Source of the DNA: an uncultured Sutterella sp.
Lineage (GTDB): Bacteria > Pseudomonadota > Gammaproteobacteria > Burkholderiales > Burkholderiaceae_F
DNA length: 64,000 nucleotides
Assembly (NCBI GenBank): GCA_900544345.1
Contig: UQUR01000001.1
Location: 124,001 to 188,000 of the forward strand
Reading direction: 5' to 3'
A program made the position numbers and the translations under genes. Positions 9,223 to 17,068 of the stretch are shown piece by piece; the first letter of the stretch is position 1; each line of letters starts with the position of its first letter. The notes below the pieces were generated by a model. It was not told the origin of the DNA and ran no database searches. It saw only the letters and a list, made by a program, of their open reading frames with translations.

Positions 9223-10464
9223 ATGAATCATCAACAAAAAGCTCAGGCGTTGATGGAACGCTTTTTAAGTTACCTGACAATCAGCAGTCAAAGTGATCCT
9301 AAGGTTAAAGAAGTGCCCAGCTCTGAAGGGCAGTGGACAATGGCCCGTGTGCTTGAGGCCGGTTTAAAAGAATTGGGACTCAAAGAAGTTCAGGTAGATC
9401 AGCACGCAAATGTGACCGCCTACCTTCCCGGTACAGTTAAGAATGTTCCGACAGTAGGTTTCGTCGCTCACGTTGATACCGTTGATGTGGGGCTCTCGCC
9501 AGATATCCACCCTCAAGTAATTCATTATCAGGGCGGCGATGTCTGTCTTAATAAAGAAAAAGATTTGTGGATTCGTCTCAAAGAGCATCCCGAACTAAGC
9601 GCTTACGTCGGTCAGGATATTATTTTTACCGATGGAACCAGTGTTTTGGGCGCTGATAATAAGTCTGGCGTCACCAATATCATGACAGCCCTTGAAATTT
9701 TGATTACCGAACAAATCCCACACGGAGATATTCGAGTGGCCTTTGTAACGGATGAAGAAACGGGGTTGCGCGGTTCTAAGCTCCTCGATTTGAATCAATT
9801 TAAAGTGGATTTTGCCTACACTGTTGACGGCGGTGAAATCGGGCAGTTGGTTTATGAAACCTATAACGCAGCAGAAGTGCATGTGGATATCGAGGGTGTG
9901 ACGACTCATCCGGCATCGGCCAAAGGCGTGCTTTTGAATCCGATTTTGATAGCTATGGACTTGGCCAATAACTTCAACCGCTTGGAGACGCCCGAAAATA
10001 CCGATGTCCGTGAAGGCTATTATTGGTTCAAGAACATGACGGGCAATCCCGCACGTGCCCACATTCAGATCAATATCCGAGATTTTGATGATGTGACATT
10101 TGAAGCGCGCAAACAATACGTGCGTGATGTGGTAGAGCTGACTTCAAAGCGCTATCCGCGGGCTAAGATTCATGCTGATATCGAAGATATTTACCGCAAC
10201 ATTTCTGGCGGTCTCGGAGAGGATCGTTATCCGATTGATCTTATGTATGAAGCGTTAAAGAGCCTCAATATCGAACCTAAGACTGTTGCCATGCGTGGCG
10301 GCACGGACGGTTCAGCTTTGACTGCCCGTGGCTTGGTTACGCCCAACTACTTTACTGGTTCACATAATCATCACGGGTATGCTGAATTCATGCCAATGGA
10401 CAGCTTTGTAGCGTCTTTGGATATGACCCTCAAGATTATTGAACTCATCGCCAAAGGACGATAA
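9223..10464 (+). CDS. pepT: Peptidase T (tripeptide aminopeptidase)
   Basis: Cytoplasmic zinc aminopeptidase of the M20B family that removes the N-terminal residue from tripeptides, 413 residues (usual length about 410). Metal and catalytic motifs: AHVDTVD (residues 82-88), DGTSVLGADNKSG (near 138-150), TDEETGLRGS (near 174-183) and the late TGSHNHHGYAEFMP. The ATG follows an AGAGGTAAG ribosome site. It lies between the two halves of the Pho region, with its own promoter space and a terminator shared with ppk2. The sequence shows no link to phosphate. Confidence 0.95.
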   Translation: MNHQQKAQALMERFLSYLTISSQSDPKVKEVPSSEGQWTMARVLEAGLKELGLKEVQVDQHANVTAYLPGTVKNVPTVGFVAHVDTVDVGLSPDIHPQVIHYQGGDVCLNKEKDLWIRLKEHPELSAYVGQDIIFTDGTSVLGADNKSGVTNIMTALEILITEQIPHGDIRVAFVTDEETGLRGSKLLDLNQFKVDFAYTVDGGEIGQLVYETYNAAEVHVDIEGVTTHPASAKGVLLNPILIAMDLANNFNRLETPENTDVREGYYWFKNMTGNPARAHIQINIRDFDDVTFEARKQYVRDVVELTSKRYPRAKIHADIEDIYRNISGGLGEDRYPIDLMYEALKSLNIEPKTVAMRGGTDGSALTARGLVTPNYFTGSHNHHGYAEFMPMDSFVASLDMTLKIIELIAKGR

Positions 10465-10470
10465 AAATAG

Positions 10471-10495
10471 GGCCCGCAATTTGCGGGCCTTTCTC
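10471..10495. terminator. Terminator between convergent pepT and ppk2
   Basis: GGCCCGCA / TGCGGGCC, 8-bp stem with a three-base loop, followed by TTTCTCATT. It ends pepT. On the other strand the stem is followed by CTATTTTTATCG, so it can also stop ppk2 transcripts. Confidence 0.85.
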
Positions 10496-10503
10496 ATTGG
10501 CTT

Positions 10504-11547
10504 TTATTTTTTCTTTTTATTTCCGTTAATCACCGAGGCAATGTTTGGTTTGACATTGGCTCTTGACAGAATCAGAGGATCCACTGAGCCTATAGCTTTC
10601 GGATCTTTTTCGGCATAGTCAATGATCGATAAAACATAGCGCATAGCATTTAAGCGAGCGCGCTTTTTGTCGTTGCTCTTAATGACAATCCAAGGACAAG
10701 CTGTTGTGTTCGTGGCAAAGAACATGGCTTCTTCAGCCTTGCTGTAATCGTCCCATTTAGACAGAGAGGCAACATCAATGGGAGATAGTTTCCAGCGTTT
10801 AAGAGGATCAATTTTGCGTGATTTAAAACGACGGCGTTGCTCATCTTGGGTAACCGAAAGCCAGAATTTGATCAAAATTGTATCCGAGTGAATTAGATTA
10901 TCTTCAAATTGTGGGCACTGACGCATGAATTCCAGATATTCATCGTGCGTACAAAAGCCCATGACACGGTCAACGCCAGCGCGGTTATACCATGAGCGGT
11001 CAAAAAGAACCATCTCACCACGAGTCGGTAAATGAGCGACATAACGTTGGAAAAACCATTGGCCTTTTTCGGCCTCAGTGGGTTTAGCCAGTGCTACTAC
11101 ACGAGCTCCGCGTGGATTCAAGTGTTCCATAAACGTACGAATCGTGCCGCCTTTGCCGGCTGCATCCCGGCCTTCAAAAATAATGATAATTTTCTTACCG
11201 TTTTCCTTGACCCATTTTTGAAGCTTCAGCAGCTCGACCTGAAGAGGCAATTTTTCCTTTTCATAGCGTTTATTGCTCATGCGATGCTTATAAGGGAATT
11301 CTGCCTTTTCCCAGTTCTCAACCAGTTCATCCTGATTGTCTGCATTGGGATCGGCTGCGCGGATACGTGCTTTAGCATCTTTAACCAAAATTTTTAAAAT
11401 GCGGATCTGCTCTTCAGGTGGTTCTTCTTTAAGGGCTGCTTTTAGAGCTTTGCCGTAAGTTTCAATCTTGCGTTCAGTGAGAATTTCTGATTTTTTGTGG
11501 TTAGTGCAGACTGTTTTTTCCTTTTCTTCTTTTTTCTTGTCGCTCAT
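10504..11547 (-). CDS. ppk2: Polyphosphate kinase 2
   Basis: Class I PPK2-type kinase, which transfers phosphate between polyphosphate and nucleotides. The 347 residues include the Walker A-like GRDAAGKGGTI, the lid/Walker B block VLFDRSWYNRAGVDRVMGF, and the LSVTQDEQRRRF stretch typical of this family. The frame is open four bases further upstream to a TTG, but the ATG at 11545-11547 has AGGAG seven bases before it and is the better start. The N-terminal 40 residues are very lysine-rich. It neighbours the Pho regulon, but I find no Pho box in its own upstream region. Confidence 0.93.
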   Translation of the reverse strand: MSDKKKEEKEKTVCTNHKKSEILTERKIETYGKALKAALKEEPPEEQIRILKILVKDAKARIRAADPNADNQDELVENWEKAEFPYKHRMSNKRYEKEKLPLQVELLKLQKWVKENGKKIIIIFEGRDAAGKGGTIRTFMEHLNPRGARVVALAKPTEAEKGQWFFQRYVAHLPTRGEMVLFDRSWYNRAGVDRVMGFCTHDEYLEFMRQCPQFEDNLIHSDTILIKFWLSVTQDEQRRRFKSRKIDPLKRWKLSPIDVASLSKWDDYSKAEEAMFFATNTTACPWIVIKSNDKKRARLNAMRYVLSIIDYAEKDPKAIGSVDPLILSRANVKPNIASVINGNKKKK

Positions 11548-11642
11548 GGTCAATCTCCTTTCGTTTCAATCATTCTAGCCTAGCACTCATGGAGCATTTC
11601 GGAACTGATTTTGTTTTCATTTTCGTAACAAAATTTGTTATT

Positions 11643-11669
11643 AAAAAGAAACGGCGCCTTGCGGCGCCG
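11643..11669 (-). terminator. Rho-independent terminator of phoBR
   Basis: On the minus strand CGGCGCC / GGCGCCG with a GCAA tetraloop, followed by TTTCTTTTT. It lies 19 bases past the phoR stop. Confidence 0.87.
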
Positions 11670-11687
11670 AATTAATTCCAAAAGCGG

Positions 11688-12935
11688 TTAGTCGATTAAA
11701 GAGTCTTTCGGAAAGATCAGACTGAAGGTGGATCCGTGTCCAGGTTCGGACTGAATATCGAGACGGCAGTGATTGCGAATCGCAACGTGCTTAACAATAG
11801 CTAACCCCAACCCTGTGCCGCCTTTTTCACGAGAGCGGCTTTTGTCGACTCGGTAAAAACGTTCAGTCAGCCGTGGGATATCTTCCGGATCAATCCCGAT
11901 GCCATTGTCTTTGACGGCAAAAACAGCCGTTTCTTCTTTGGGATCGTATCGCCAACTGATCTCAATTTTTCCGCCGTCTGGTGTATAGCGAACCGCATTG
12001 GTAACGAGATTCAGACACGCACTGCGAAGTTCATCGACTTGGCCAAGCACGGCCTGAGTGTTTGAAATATCTGTATCAATGGTGTGTCTGCCTCTTGAAA
12101 GTGCAACGGCATCTTCTGCGAGTCCAGCCACGAGCTTAGGCATATTGACGACCTCAGGCGGATCGGACTCCTGCTCATCTTTACTTTCTAGTCGGGATAA
12201 GGATAAGAGGTCGTTAACCAGGTTTTGCATTCGGCTTGCTTCTTGCTGCATCAGCAACAAGTGTTCATGAAGCGTTTTTTCATCCAGTTCCTTGCCTCGC
12301 AGGATCATGTCTAAAAAGCCAGTGATAACCGTCAGCGGCGTTCTTAATTCGTGGCTGACATTGGCTACAAAATCCTTTCTCATCGAGTCAATACGTCTTT
12401 GTTCAGTAATGTCGCGCGTGACAACAATAAAGTGAGTTTTGTCAGCAACAACTGCAGAAAGCAAAAGGATACGACTGGCCTCATGCGACTTAATTTCGAT
12501 GGGTTTGCTGAAGTCGCCGTTTTCCATATATTCGATAATTTTGGGATTATCAAATACTAAATTGAGTGCCATGCCAAGGTGCTTGGTGAGTTTGACACCG
12601 AGATGTTTTTCAGCGGCCGGATTACACCATTCAAGCGTATGGCCCTGACGAAACAAAATAACACCTTCAGGTAGGGCAGAAAGAGAAAGACGGTAGCGGT
12701 CAATACGTGCTGTAAAACGCGTTTGATCACTTTTCATCTGCTCGGCTTCAATGGAATTCATCCAGCCGTCACTCATTTTGAAAATGATATAGCAGATAAA
12801 TAACACCAACGTTAGACAGGTTCCCAAAAGGGTGTTTTCCCAACTGACGGTGATGTACAAAAGTATCGCGATAACCGCAACAAAAATCAGTCCCAGAATA
12901 CAGAAAAGTCGAGGAGAAAGATTTCTTGCTGACAT
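11688..12935 (-). CDS. phoR: Phosphate regulon sensor histidine kinase
   Basis: Membrane histidine kinase that phosphorylates PhoB under phosphate limitation, 415 residues. Two hydrophobic segments (about residues 11-30 and 36-53) with almost no periplasmic loop match PhoR. They are followed by a PAS domain (about 78-175), HisKA with the phospho-accepting His195 in NVSHELRTPL, and the HATPase domain with NAVRYTP, DNGIGI and GGTGLGLAI. It lies 28 bases downstream of phoB. The adjacent PhoB, PhoU and PstB genes support the specific assignment over other PAS kinases. Confidence 0.93.
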   Translation of the reverse strand: MSARNLSPRLFCILGLIFVAVIAILLYITVSWENTLLGTCLTLVLFICYIIFKMSDGWMNSIEAEQMKSDQTRFTARIDRYRLSLSALPEGVILFRQGHTLEWCNPAAEKHLGVKLTKHLGMALNLVFDNPKIIEYMENGDFSKPIEIKSHEASRILLLSAVVADKTHFIVVTRDITEQRRIDSMRKDFVANVSHELRTPLTVITGFLDMILRGKELDEKTLHEHLLLMQQEASRMQNLVNDLLSLSRLESKDEQESDPPEVVNMPKLVAGLAEDAVALSRGRHTIDTDISNTQAVLGQVDELRSACLNLVTNAVRYTPDGGKIEISWRYDPKEETAVFAVKDNGIGIDPEDIPRLTERFYRVDKSRSREKGGTGLGLAIVKHVAIRNHCRLDIQSEPGHGSTFSLIFPKDSLID

Positions 12936-12963
12936 CGTTTAAAACCTCAACAAAAGGTTGAAT

Positions 12964-13689
12964 TTATTCTGAAATATGAGCGCGATAACCCAAACCGCGG
13001 ACAGTTTGCAAAAGATTTTCTGCTCTGGTGCCCTGTAGTTGCTTGCGAAGTCTCAACATATGAACGTCCACCGTTCGTTCATCCACGTAGGCATTGTCCC
13101 ACACCAGAGATAAAAGCATTTCCCGACTGTAGACTCGTTCCGGATTTTTAGCAAAGACCAAAAGGAGCTTAAATTCTTTTGCCGATAAGGATAGTGGCTC
13201 ACCGTCAACCTTAGCTTCAAAGCTTGCCTCATTCATGGTGAGCGGTCCACAGACAATCTCTATGTTTTTGTTATCTTCCATCGCCTGATTTTGATGTTGG
13301 TAACGGCGTAAAACTGCTTGAATACGGGCAATGAGTTCCCGAGGCATAAAGGGCTTAACGATATAGTCATCAGCTCCGGCATTAAGACCTTTGACGCGGT
13401 CAGATTCACTGCCGCGGGCTGTAAGCATGATGACGGGCAGGTGCTCTGTTTTGGGGTTGGCATGAAGCTGCTCGAGCCAGTCCACACCAGAGAGTTCGGG
13501 CAACATATAGTCTAGCAATATCAAGTCGGGCGGGTCGCTGTCTACAACGCTTTGAGCTTGAACAGCATCTTCAACGCATTTGACTTCATAGCCCGCAGCG
13601 GCGCAGGCAAAGGAGATCAGCGTACGAATTGCAGCCTCATCTTCAACAATCAAAATCCGGGCTGCCTTGCTAGTTGTGCTTTCTGTCAT
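12964..13689 (-). CDS. phoB: Phosphate regulon response regulator
   Basis: OmpR/PhoB-family activator of phosphate-starvation genes, 241 residues. The receiver domain has the acidic pocket in VEDE (residues 15-18), the phosphorylated Asp60 in LLDYMLPE, and the conserved Lys in VKPFMPREL. The winged-helix domain occupies roughly residues 140-240 and ends with TVDVHMLRLRKQL and VRGLGYR. A terminator separates it from phoU upstream, so phoBR probably has its own promoter in the 75 bases before the ATG. Its expected operators are the two Pho boxes in this window. Confidence 0.94.
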   Translation of the reverse strand: MTESTTSKAARILIVEDEAAIRTLISFACAAAGYEVKCVEDAVQAQSVVDSDPPDLILLDYMLPELSGVDWLEQLHANPKTEHLPVIMLTARGSESDRVKGLNAGADDYIVKPFMPRELIARIQAVLRRYQHQNQAMEDNKNIEIVCGPLTMNEASFEAKVDGEPLSLSAKEFKLLLVFAKNPERVYSREMLLSLVWDNAYVDERTVDVHMLRLRKQLQGTRAENLLQTVRGLGYRAHISE

Positions 13690-13762
13690 AACGAACCTTT
13701 CAGAAAAATGTACCGATCTACCTGACCTATTGCATTTGTCACAATAATAGGCGAAATTTCAC

Positions 13763-13800
13763 TGAAAAAAAGAAACCTTCGTCTATTTTTGACGAAGGTT
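13763..13800 (-). terminator. Rho-independent terminator of pstB-phoU
   Basis: AACCTTCGTC / GACGAAGGTT form a perfect 10-bp stem with a 7-base loop. On the minus strand it is followed by TCTTTTTTTC. It directly follows the phoU stop and separates the phosphate-controlled pstB-phoU unit from phoBR. Confidence 0.87.
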
Positions 13801-13808
13801 AACTTTCG

Positions 13809-14519
13809 CTATGAAAGTTTGGCCAGATTTTCGGGCAATGCATCCAGTCTTAAGTGACGGATATCTTCACCATCCAAGATGAAAATTACGTGTTCTGCAA
13901 TATTGGTGGCATGATCGCCCAAGCGTTCATAAGCCTTCAAGAGATCCAGGCAAGCGAGCGCTTTTTCAACATCATCGGGATGTTCCTTTAAAAATAGCGT
14001 CACAACTTTGATGCCCTCTTTAAACGCTTGATCCACATCACTGTCGGAGCGTAAGGTGTTGACTGCAGCCGTTTCAGACAAATTTTTGAGTGCAAGCATA
14101 GCTAAATTTACGGTTTTCACCGTCAATTCGACAACGCCGGTCTTACCCAAAGCCTCAAATAATTCTTCCGGAATATCGTCACGACTGGCTCGGGCAATAT
14201 TGCGCGCCTGATCACCCATACGTTCAAAGTCTGTAGCCATTTTGGCAATACCGAAAACAAAACGAAGATCATTTGCGGCAGGTTGATGCTTTGCGATTAA
14301 AAGCGTTGCACAGCGGTCAGTGGAGACTTCAAGAGCGTTAATGGCGGCATCTCGATCTTTGACTGATTGGGCTAAATCAATATCTCCGTTACGAAAGGCT
14401 TTGGTAGCGTTATTGATCTGTTCTGTGACTAGGTCGCCCATGCTGTAGAGCAAGTGTTTGAGTTCGTCTAAATCTTCATCAAATTGGTGCACAAGGTGCG
14501 TTTGTGCGGACATAATCAT
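13809..14519 (-). CDS. phoU: Phosphate signalling regulator PhoU
   Basis: Negative regulator that links the Pst transporter to PhoR, 236 residues. It is all-helical with the duplicated PhoU three-helix unit: the first repeat around RFVFGIAKMATDFERMGDQARNI (split here by residues 85-107) and the second around YERLGDHATNIAEHV (near 205-220). Both metal-binding E/DxxxD-type motifs are intact. The first ATG is six bases from an AGGAG; a second ATG two codons later is possible. It lies 29 bases after pstB. Confidence 0.94.
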   Translation of the reverse strand: MIMSAQTHLVHQFDEDLDELKHLLYSMGDLVTEQINNATKAFRNGDIDLAQSVKDRDAAINALEVSTDRCATLLIAKHQPAANDLRFVFGIAKMATDFERMGDQARNIARASRDDIPEELFEALGKTGVVELTVKTVNLAMLALKNLSETAAVNTLRSDSDVDQAFKEGIKVVTLFLKEHPDDVEKALACLDLLKAYERLGDHATNIAEHVIFILDGEDIRHLRLDALPENLAKLS

Positions 14520-14548
14520 TTTTGACTCCTAAACGGACTGAATAACTA

Positions 14549-15319
14549 TTAACCGAAGCGGCCGGTGATGTAATCTTCCGTTGCCTTCTTCGTTGGGTGA
14601 GTGAACATCATCTCTGTTTCACCAAATTCAATTAATTCACCCAAATACATGTAAGCCGTGAAATCGGAAATACGGGCTGCCTGTTGCATGCTGTGCGTTA
14701 CGATTACAACGGTGTACTCGTTCTTGAGCTCATTGATCAGGTCTTCAATCTTTGCTGTAGAAATCGGGTCCAAGGCTGAGCAGGGCTCGTCCAAGAGAAG
14801 TACTTCAGGCTTGACAGCAATGGCTCTAGCAATGCAAAGACGTTGTTGCTGTCCGCCTGACAAAGCAAAACCAGAATCTTGAAGCTTGTCTTTTACATCA
14901 GTCCACAAAGCTGCTTTGCGCAGAGCCCACTCAATACGTTCATCGAGTTCAGCTTTAGATAATTTTTCAAATAAACGAACACCGTAAGCGATGTTGTCAT
15001 AAATAGACATTGGGAAAGGGGTGGGGCGTTGAAACACCATGCCAACTTTAGAGCGTAAACGGTCCACACCTTCGGTTTTCGTGACAATATTTTCGCCATC
15101 AAGCCAGATTTCGCCTTCGGCACGTTGCTCGTTATAGAGCTCGTACATACGGTTAAAGGTACGCAGCAGAGTGGATTTACCGCAACCAGACGGTCCGATA
15201 AAAGCAGTGACTTTATTTTCAGCGATTGAAAGATTAATATTTTTGAGCGCGTGAAAAGCGCCATAGTAAAAATTAAAATTTTTGACCTCAATTTTTGGGG
15301 TCATGGTCGTATCGGACAT
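14549..15319 (-). CDS. pstB: Phosphate ABC transporter ATP-binding protein
   Basis: ATPase that drives the PstCA permease, 256 residues, the standard length. Walker A is GPSGCGKST (residues 42-50), the ABC signature is LSGGQQQRL, Walker B is VLLLDEPCSALDP, and the switch His is in VTHSM. The QRPTPFPMSIYDNIAYG segment is PstB-specific. It stands first in pstB-phoU, behind a four-repeat Pho box, on the strand opposite pstSCA. Confidence 0.96.
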   Translation of the reverse strand: MSDTTMTPKIEVKNFNFYYGAFHALKNINLSIAENKVTAFIGPSGCGKSTLLRTFNRMYELYNEQRAEGEIWLDGENIVTKTEGVDRLRSKVGMVFQRPTPFPMSIYDNIAYGVRLFEKLSKAELDERIEWALRKAALWTDVKDKLQDSGFALSGGQQQRLCIARAIAVKPEVLLLDEPCSALDPISTAKIEDLINELKNEYTVVIVTHSMQQAARISDFTAYMYLGELIEFGETEMMFTHPTKKATEDYITGRFG

Positions 15320-15380
15320 CCCGAAGACTCCTTAGTTAGATATAACTCTCAGATGTTGGGGCGAAGTCTAAAAGTCAGGT

Positions 15381-15420
15381 ATGACCCAAAGATGACATAA
15401 ATATGACATTAATATGAAAT
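15381..15420 (-). promoter_or_regulatory. Tandem four-repeat Pho box of pstB-phoU
   Basis: On the minus strand four 7-mers recur with an exact 11-base period: ATTTCAT, ATGTCAT, ATGTCAT, GGGTCAT (15414-15420, 15403-15409, 15392-15398, 15381-15387), each separated by four mostly AT bases. Two copies match the PhoB consensus CTGTCAT at six of seven bases. The array ends 61 bases upstream of pstB. It also lies 63 bases upstream of the divergent threonine aldolase gene. Confidence 0.85.
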
Positions 15421-15482
15421 CAAGGCTTGTAGTCTTTGTTTTCAATGCTTTCCGGCGCTCTTAGCCGACTTAGGAGAAAAAA

Positions 15483-16508
15483 ATGATTCGTTTAGCCTGT
15501 GACTATCAGGAAGGATGTCATCCGAAGATTCTGGAACGTATGGTTCAAACCAATCTGGAAAGTACGCCGGGCTACGGTACAGATGCTTACTGTGAAAGCG
15601 CCAAAGCCAAAATTAAAGCAGCTTGTCAGGCACCTAACTCTGAAGTCTTTTTATTGATAGGAGGCACCCAGACTAATGCGACCGTCATTCGTTCGATTTT
15701 ACGTCCCTGCGAAGGGGTGATTGCAGTAACTTCCGGTCACATTAATGGCCATGAAGCGGGTGCTATAGAGTTGGGCGGTCACAAGGTACTCACTATTGAG
15801 CCTCATGACGGCAAGATGGTTGCGTCGCAATTAGATCAATATATCGTAGATACTTTGACAGCTCCCTCATGGGACCATGGTGTGATTCCAGCTATGGTTT
15901 ACATTTCTCAGGCAACTGAAACGGGTTCTGTCTATAGCCTCGCGGAACTTGAAGCGATTAGCAAAGTCTGCCATAAGCACGGTATGCCTTTATTCATTGA
16001 TGGTGCACGTTTGGGTTACGCTCTGGCGAGTGAAGGTGCTGATATGACATTAGCTGATATTGCACGCTTAGCCGATGTTTTCTATATCGGAGGCACAAAA
16101 GTCGGAGCTCTTCTGGGTGAGGCAGTTGTGTTTACCAACACGAAATTAGCCAAGAATTTCTTCACGATCATGAAACAAGGCGGTGCGGTGCTGGCTAAAG
16201 GGCGTCTGTTGGGGCTGCAGTTTGACACGCTTTTTACTGACAATCTTTATTTCGAGATCAGTCGCCACGCAATCAATATGGCTATGAAGCTTAAAACGGC
16301 CCTTAAAGCTAAAGGCTACCGTTTTTATTCCGAAAGCCCTTCGAATCAACAATTTGTGATTTTGGAAAATGATCAATTAGCTCAACTGGAACAACACGTG
16401 CAGGTCTCTCACTGGTGTAAGGTAGATGAAAAGCATACAGCTGTGCGTTTCTGCACCAGCTGGGCAACGACAGAAGAAAATATTGACCGGGTGATTGCCT
16501 TACTTTAA
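15483..16508 (+). CDS. Low-specificity L-threonine aldolase / beta-eliminating lyase family protein
   Basis: Pyridoxal-phosphate enzyme that cleaves threonine or allo-threonine to glycine and acetaldehyde, 341 residues as usual for this family. Seen in the sequence: the glycine-rich cofactor segment LIGGTQTNATVI (near residue 57), FIDGARLGYAL with the PLP-ring Asp (near 175), and YIGGTKVGAL with the Schiff-base Lys (near 205). The ATG follows AGGAGAAAAAA. The gene is divergent from pstB and shares its upstream region with the four-repeat Pho box. Substrate preference cannot be told from sequence. Confidence 0.88.
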   Translation: MIRLACDYQEGCHPKILERMVQTNLESTPGYGTDAYCESAKAKIKAACQAPNSEVFLLIGGTQTNATVIRSILRPCEGVIAVTSGHINGHEAGAIELGGHKVLTIEPHDGKMVASQLDQYIVDTLTAPSWDHGVIPAMVYISQATETGSVYSLAELEAISKVCHKHGMPLFIDGARLGYALASEGADMTLADIARLADVFYIGGTKVGALLGEAVVFTNTKLAKNFFTIMKQGGAVLAKGRLLGLQFDTLFTDNLYFEISRHAINMAMKLKTALKAKGYRFYSESPSNQQFVILENDQLAQLEQHVQVSHWCKVDEKHTAVRFCTSWATTEENIDRVIALL

Positions 16509-16532
16509 AAAAGTTAAGGCTCAAAATAAAAT

Positions 16533-16576
16533 AAAACGGTTCAGGTTTTTAGCCTTGAACCGTTTTGTTTTTTCTA
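16533..16576. terminator. Bidirectional terminator between threonine aldolase and ridA
   Basis: AAAACGGTTCAGG / CCTTGAACCGTTTT (one mismatch) around a short T-rich loop, with GTTTTTT on the plus side and an A-rich flank giving a T-run on the minus side. It lies between two converging genes. Confidence 0.8.
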
Positions 16577-16594
16577 TTAAAAAACCACTTGAAG

Positions 16595-17056
16595 TTAATC
16601 AGTGACTTCAACAATGGCTGTAATTTCTACAGGAGCGCCTTCAGGCAATTCATAAGCTCCTAGAGCAATGCGGGTACCAACGCCAGCTTCGCCGTAAAGA
16701 TCACGAAAGAGCTCCGAAGCACCGTTAATAACTTGAGGATGTTCTTCAAAGTTTTTGGCACAGCGTACGAAACCCGTCAGATGAACAAACTGTTTGACGC
16801 GGTCAAGATCACCTAATTCACGTTTTAAAACAGAAAGAACATTCAGAGCGCTCAATTGAGCAGCCTTCTTGCCTTCTTCGATCGTTAAGGTTTCGCCTAC
16901 TACGCCTTTAATTTGCAAAATACTATTAATATCTGGTGTTTGCCCAGAGACATAAACAAGATTACCAACCCGGCGAGTGTAGACATAAAGACCGGCAGGA
17001 TCAGCAACCGGTGGCAATTCATGCCCCATGTTCTGAAGTTTTTTTTCAATTTGCAT
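16595..17056 (-). CDS. RidA family protein (YjgF/YER057c/UK114)
   Basis: Small trimeric enamine/imine deaminase family that clears reactive 2-aminoacrylate-type intermediates formed by PLP enzymes. The 153 residues include NLVYVSGQTP (near 32-41), the GETLTIEEGKKAAQLSALNVLSVLK helix (split across 54-78) and the EGAPVEITAIVEV C-terminal strand. The conserved Arg usually in TR(V/A)A is present as GTRIALGAYELP. It is 12 bases downstream of a secreted hydrolase gene. RidA1 versus a more distant subfamily is unresolved. Confidence 0.85.
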   Translation of the reverse strand: MQIEKKLQNMGHELPPVADPAGLYVYTRRVGNLVYVSGQTPDINSILQIKGVVGETLTIEEGKKAAQLSALNVLSVLKRELGDLDRVKQFVHLTGFVRCAKNFEEHPQVINGASELFRDLYGEAGVGTRIALGAYELPEGAPVEITAIVEVTD

Positions 17057-17068
17057 GATTAGGCCTTC

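Noticed and set aside
11554..11642. Search for a Pho box before ppk2
   Set aside because: No pair of GTCA-type half-sites with an 11-base period was found.
13690..13762. TTGTCAC half-site upstream of phoB
   Set aside because: Only a single half-site, without a partner at 11 bases on either side.
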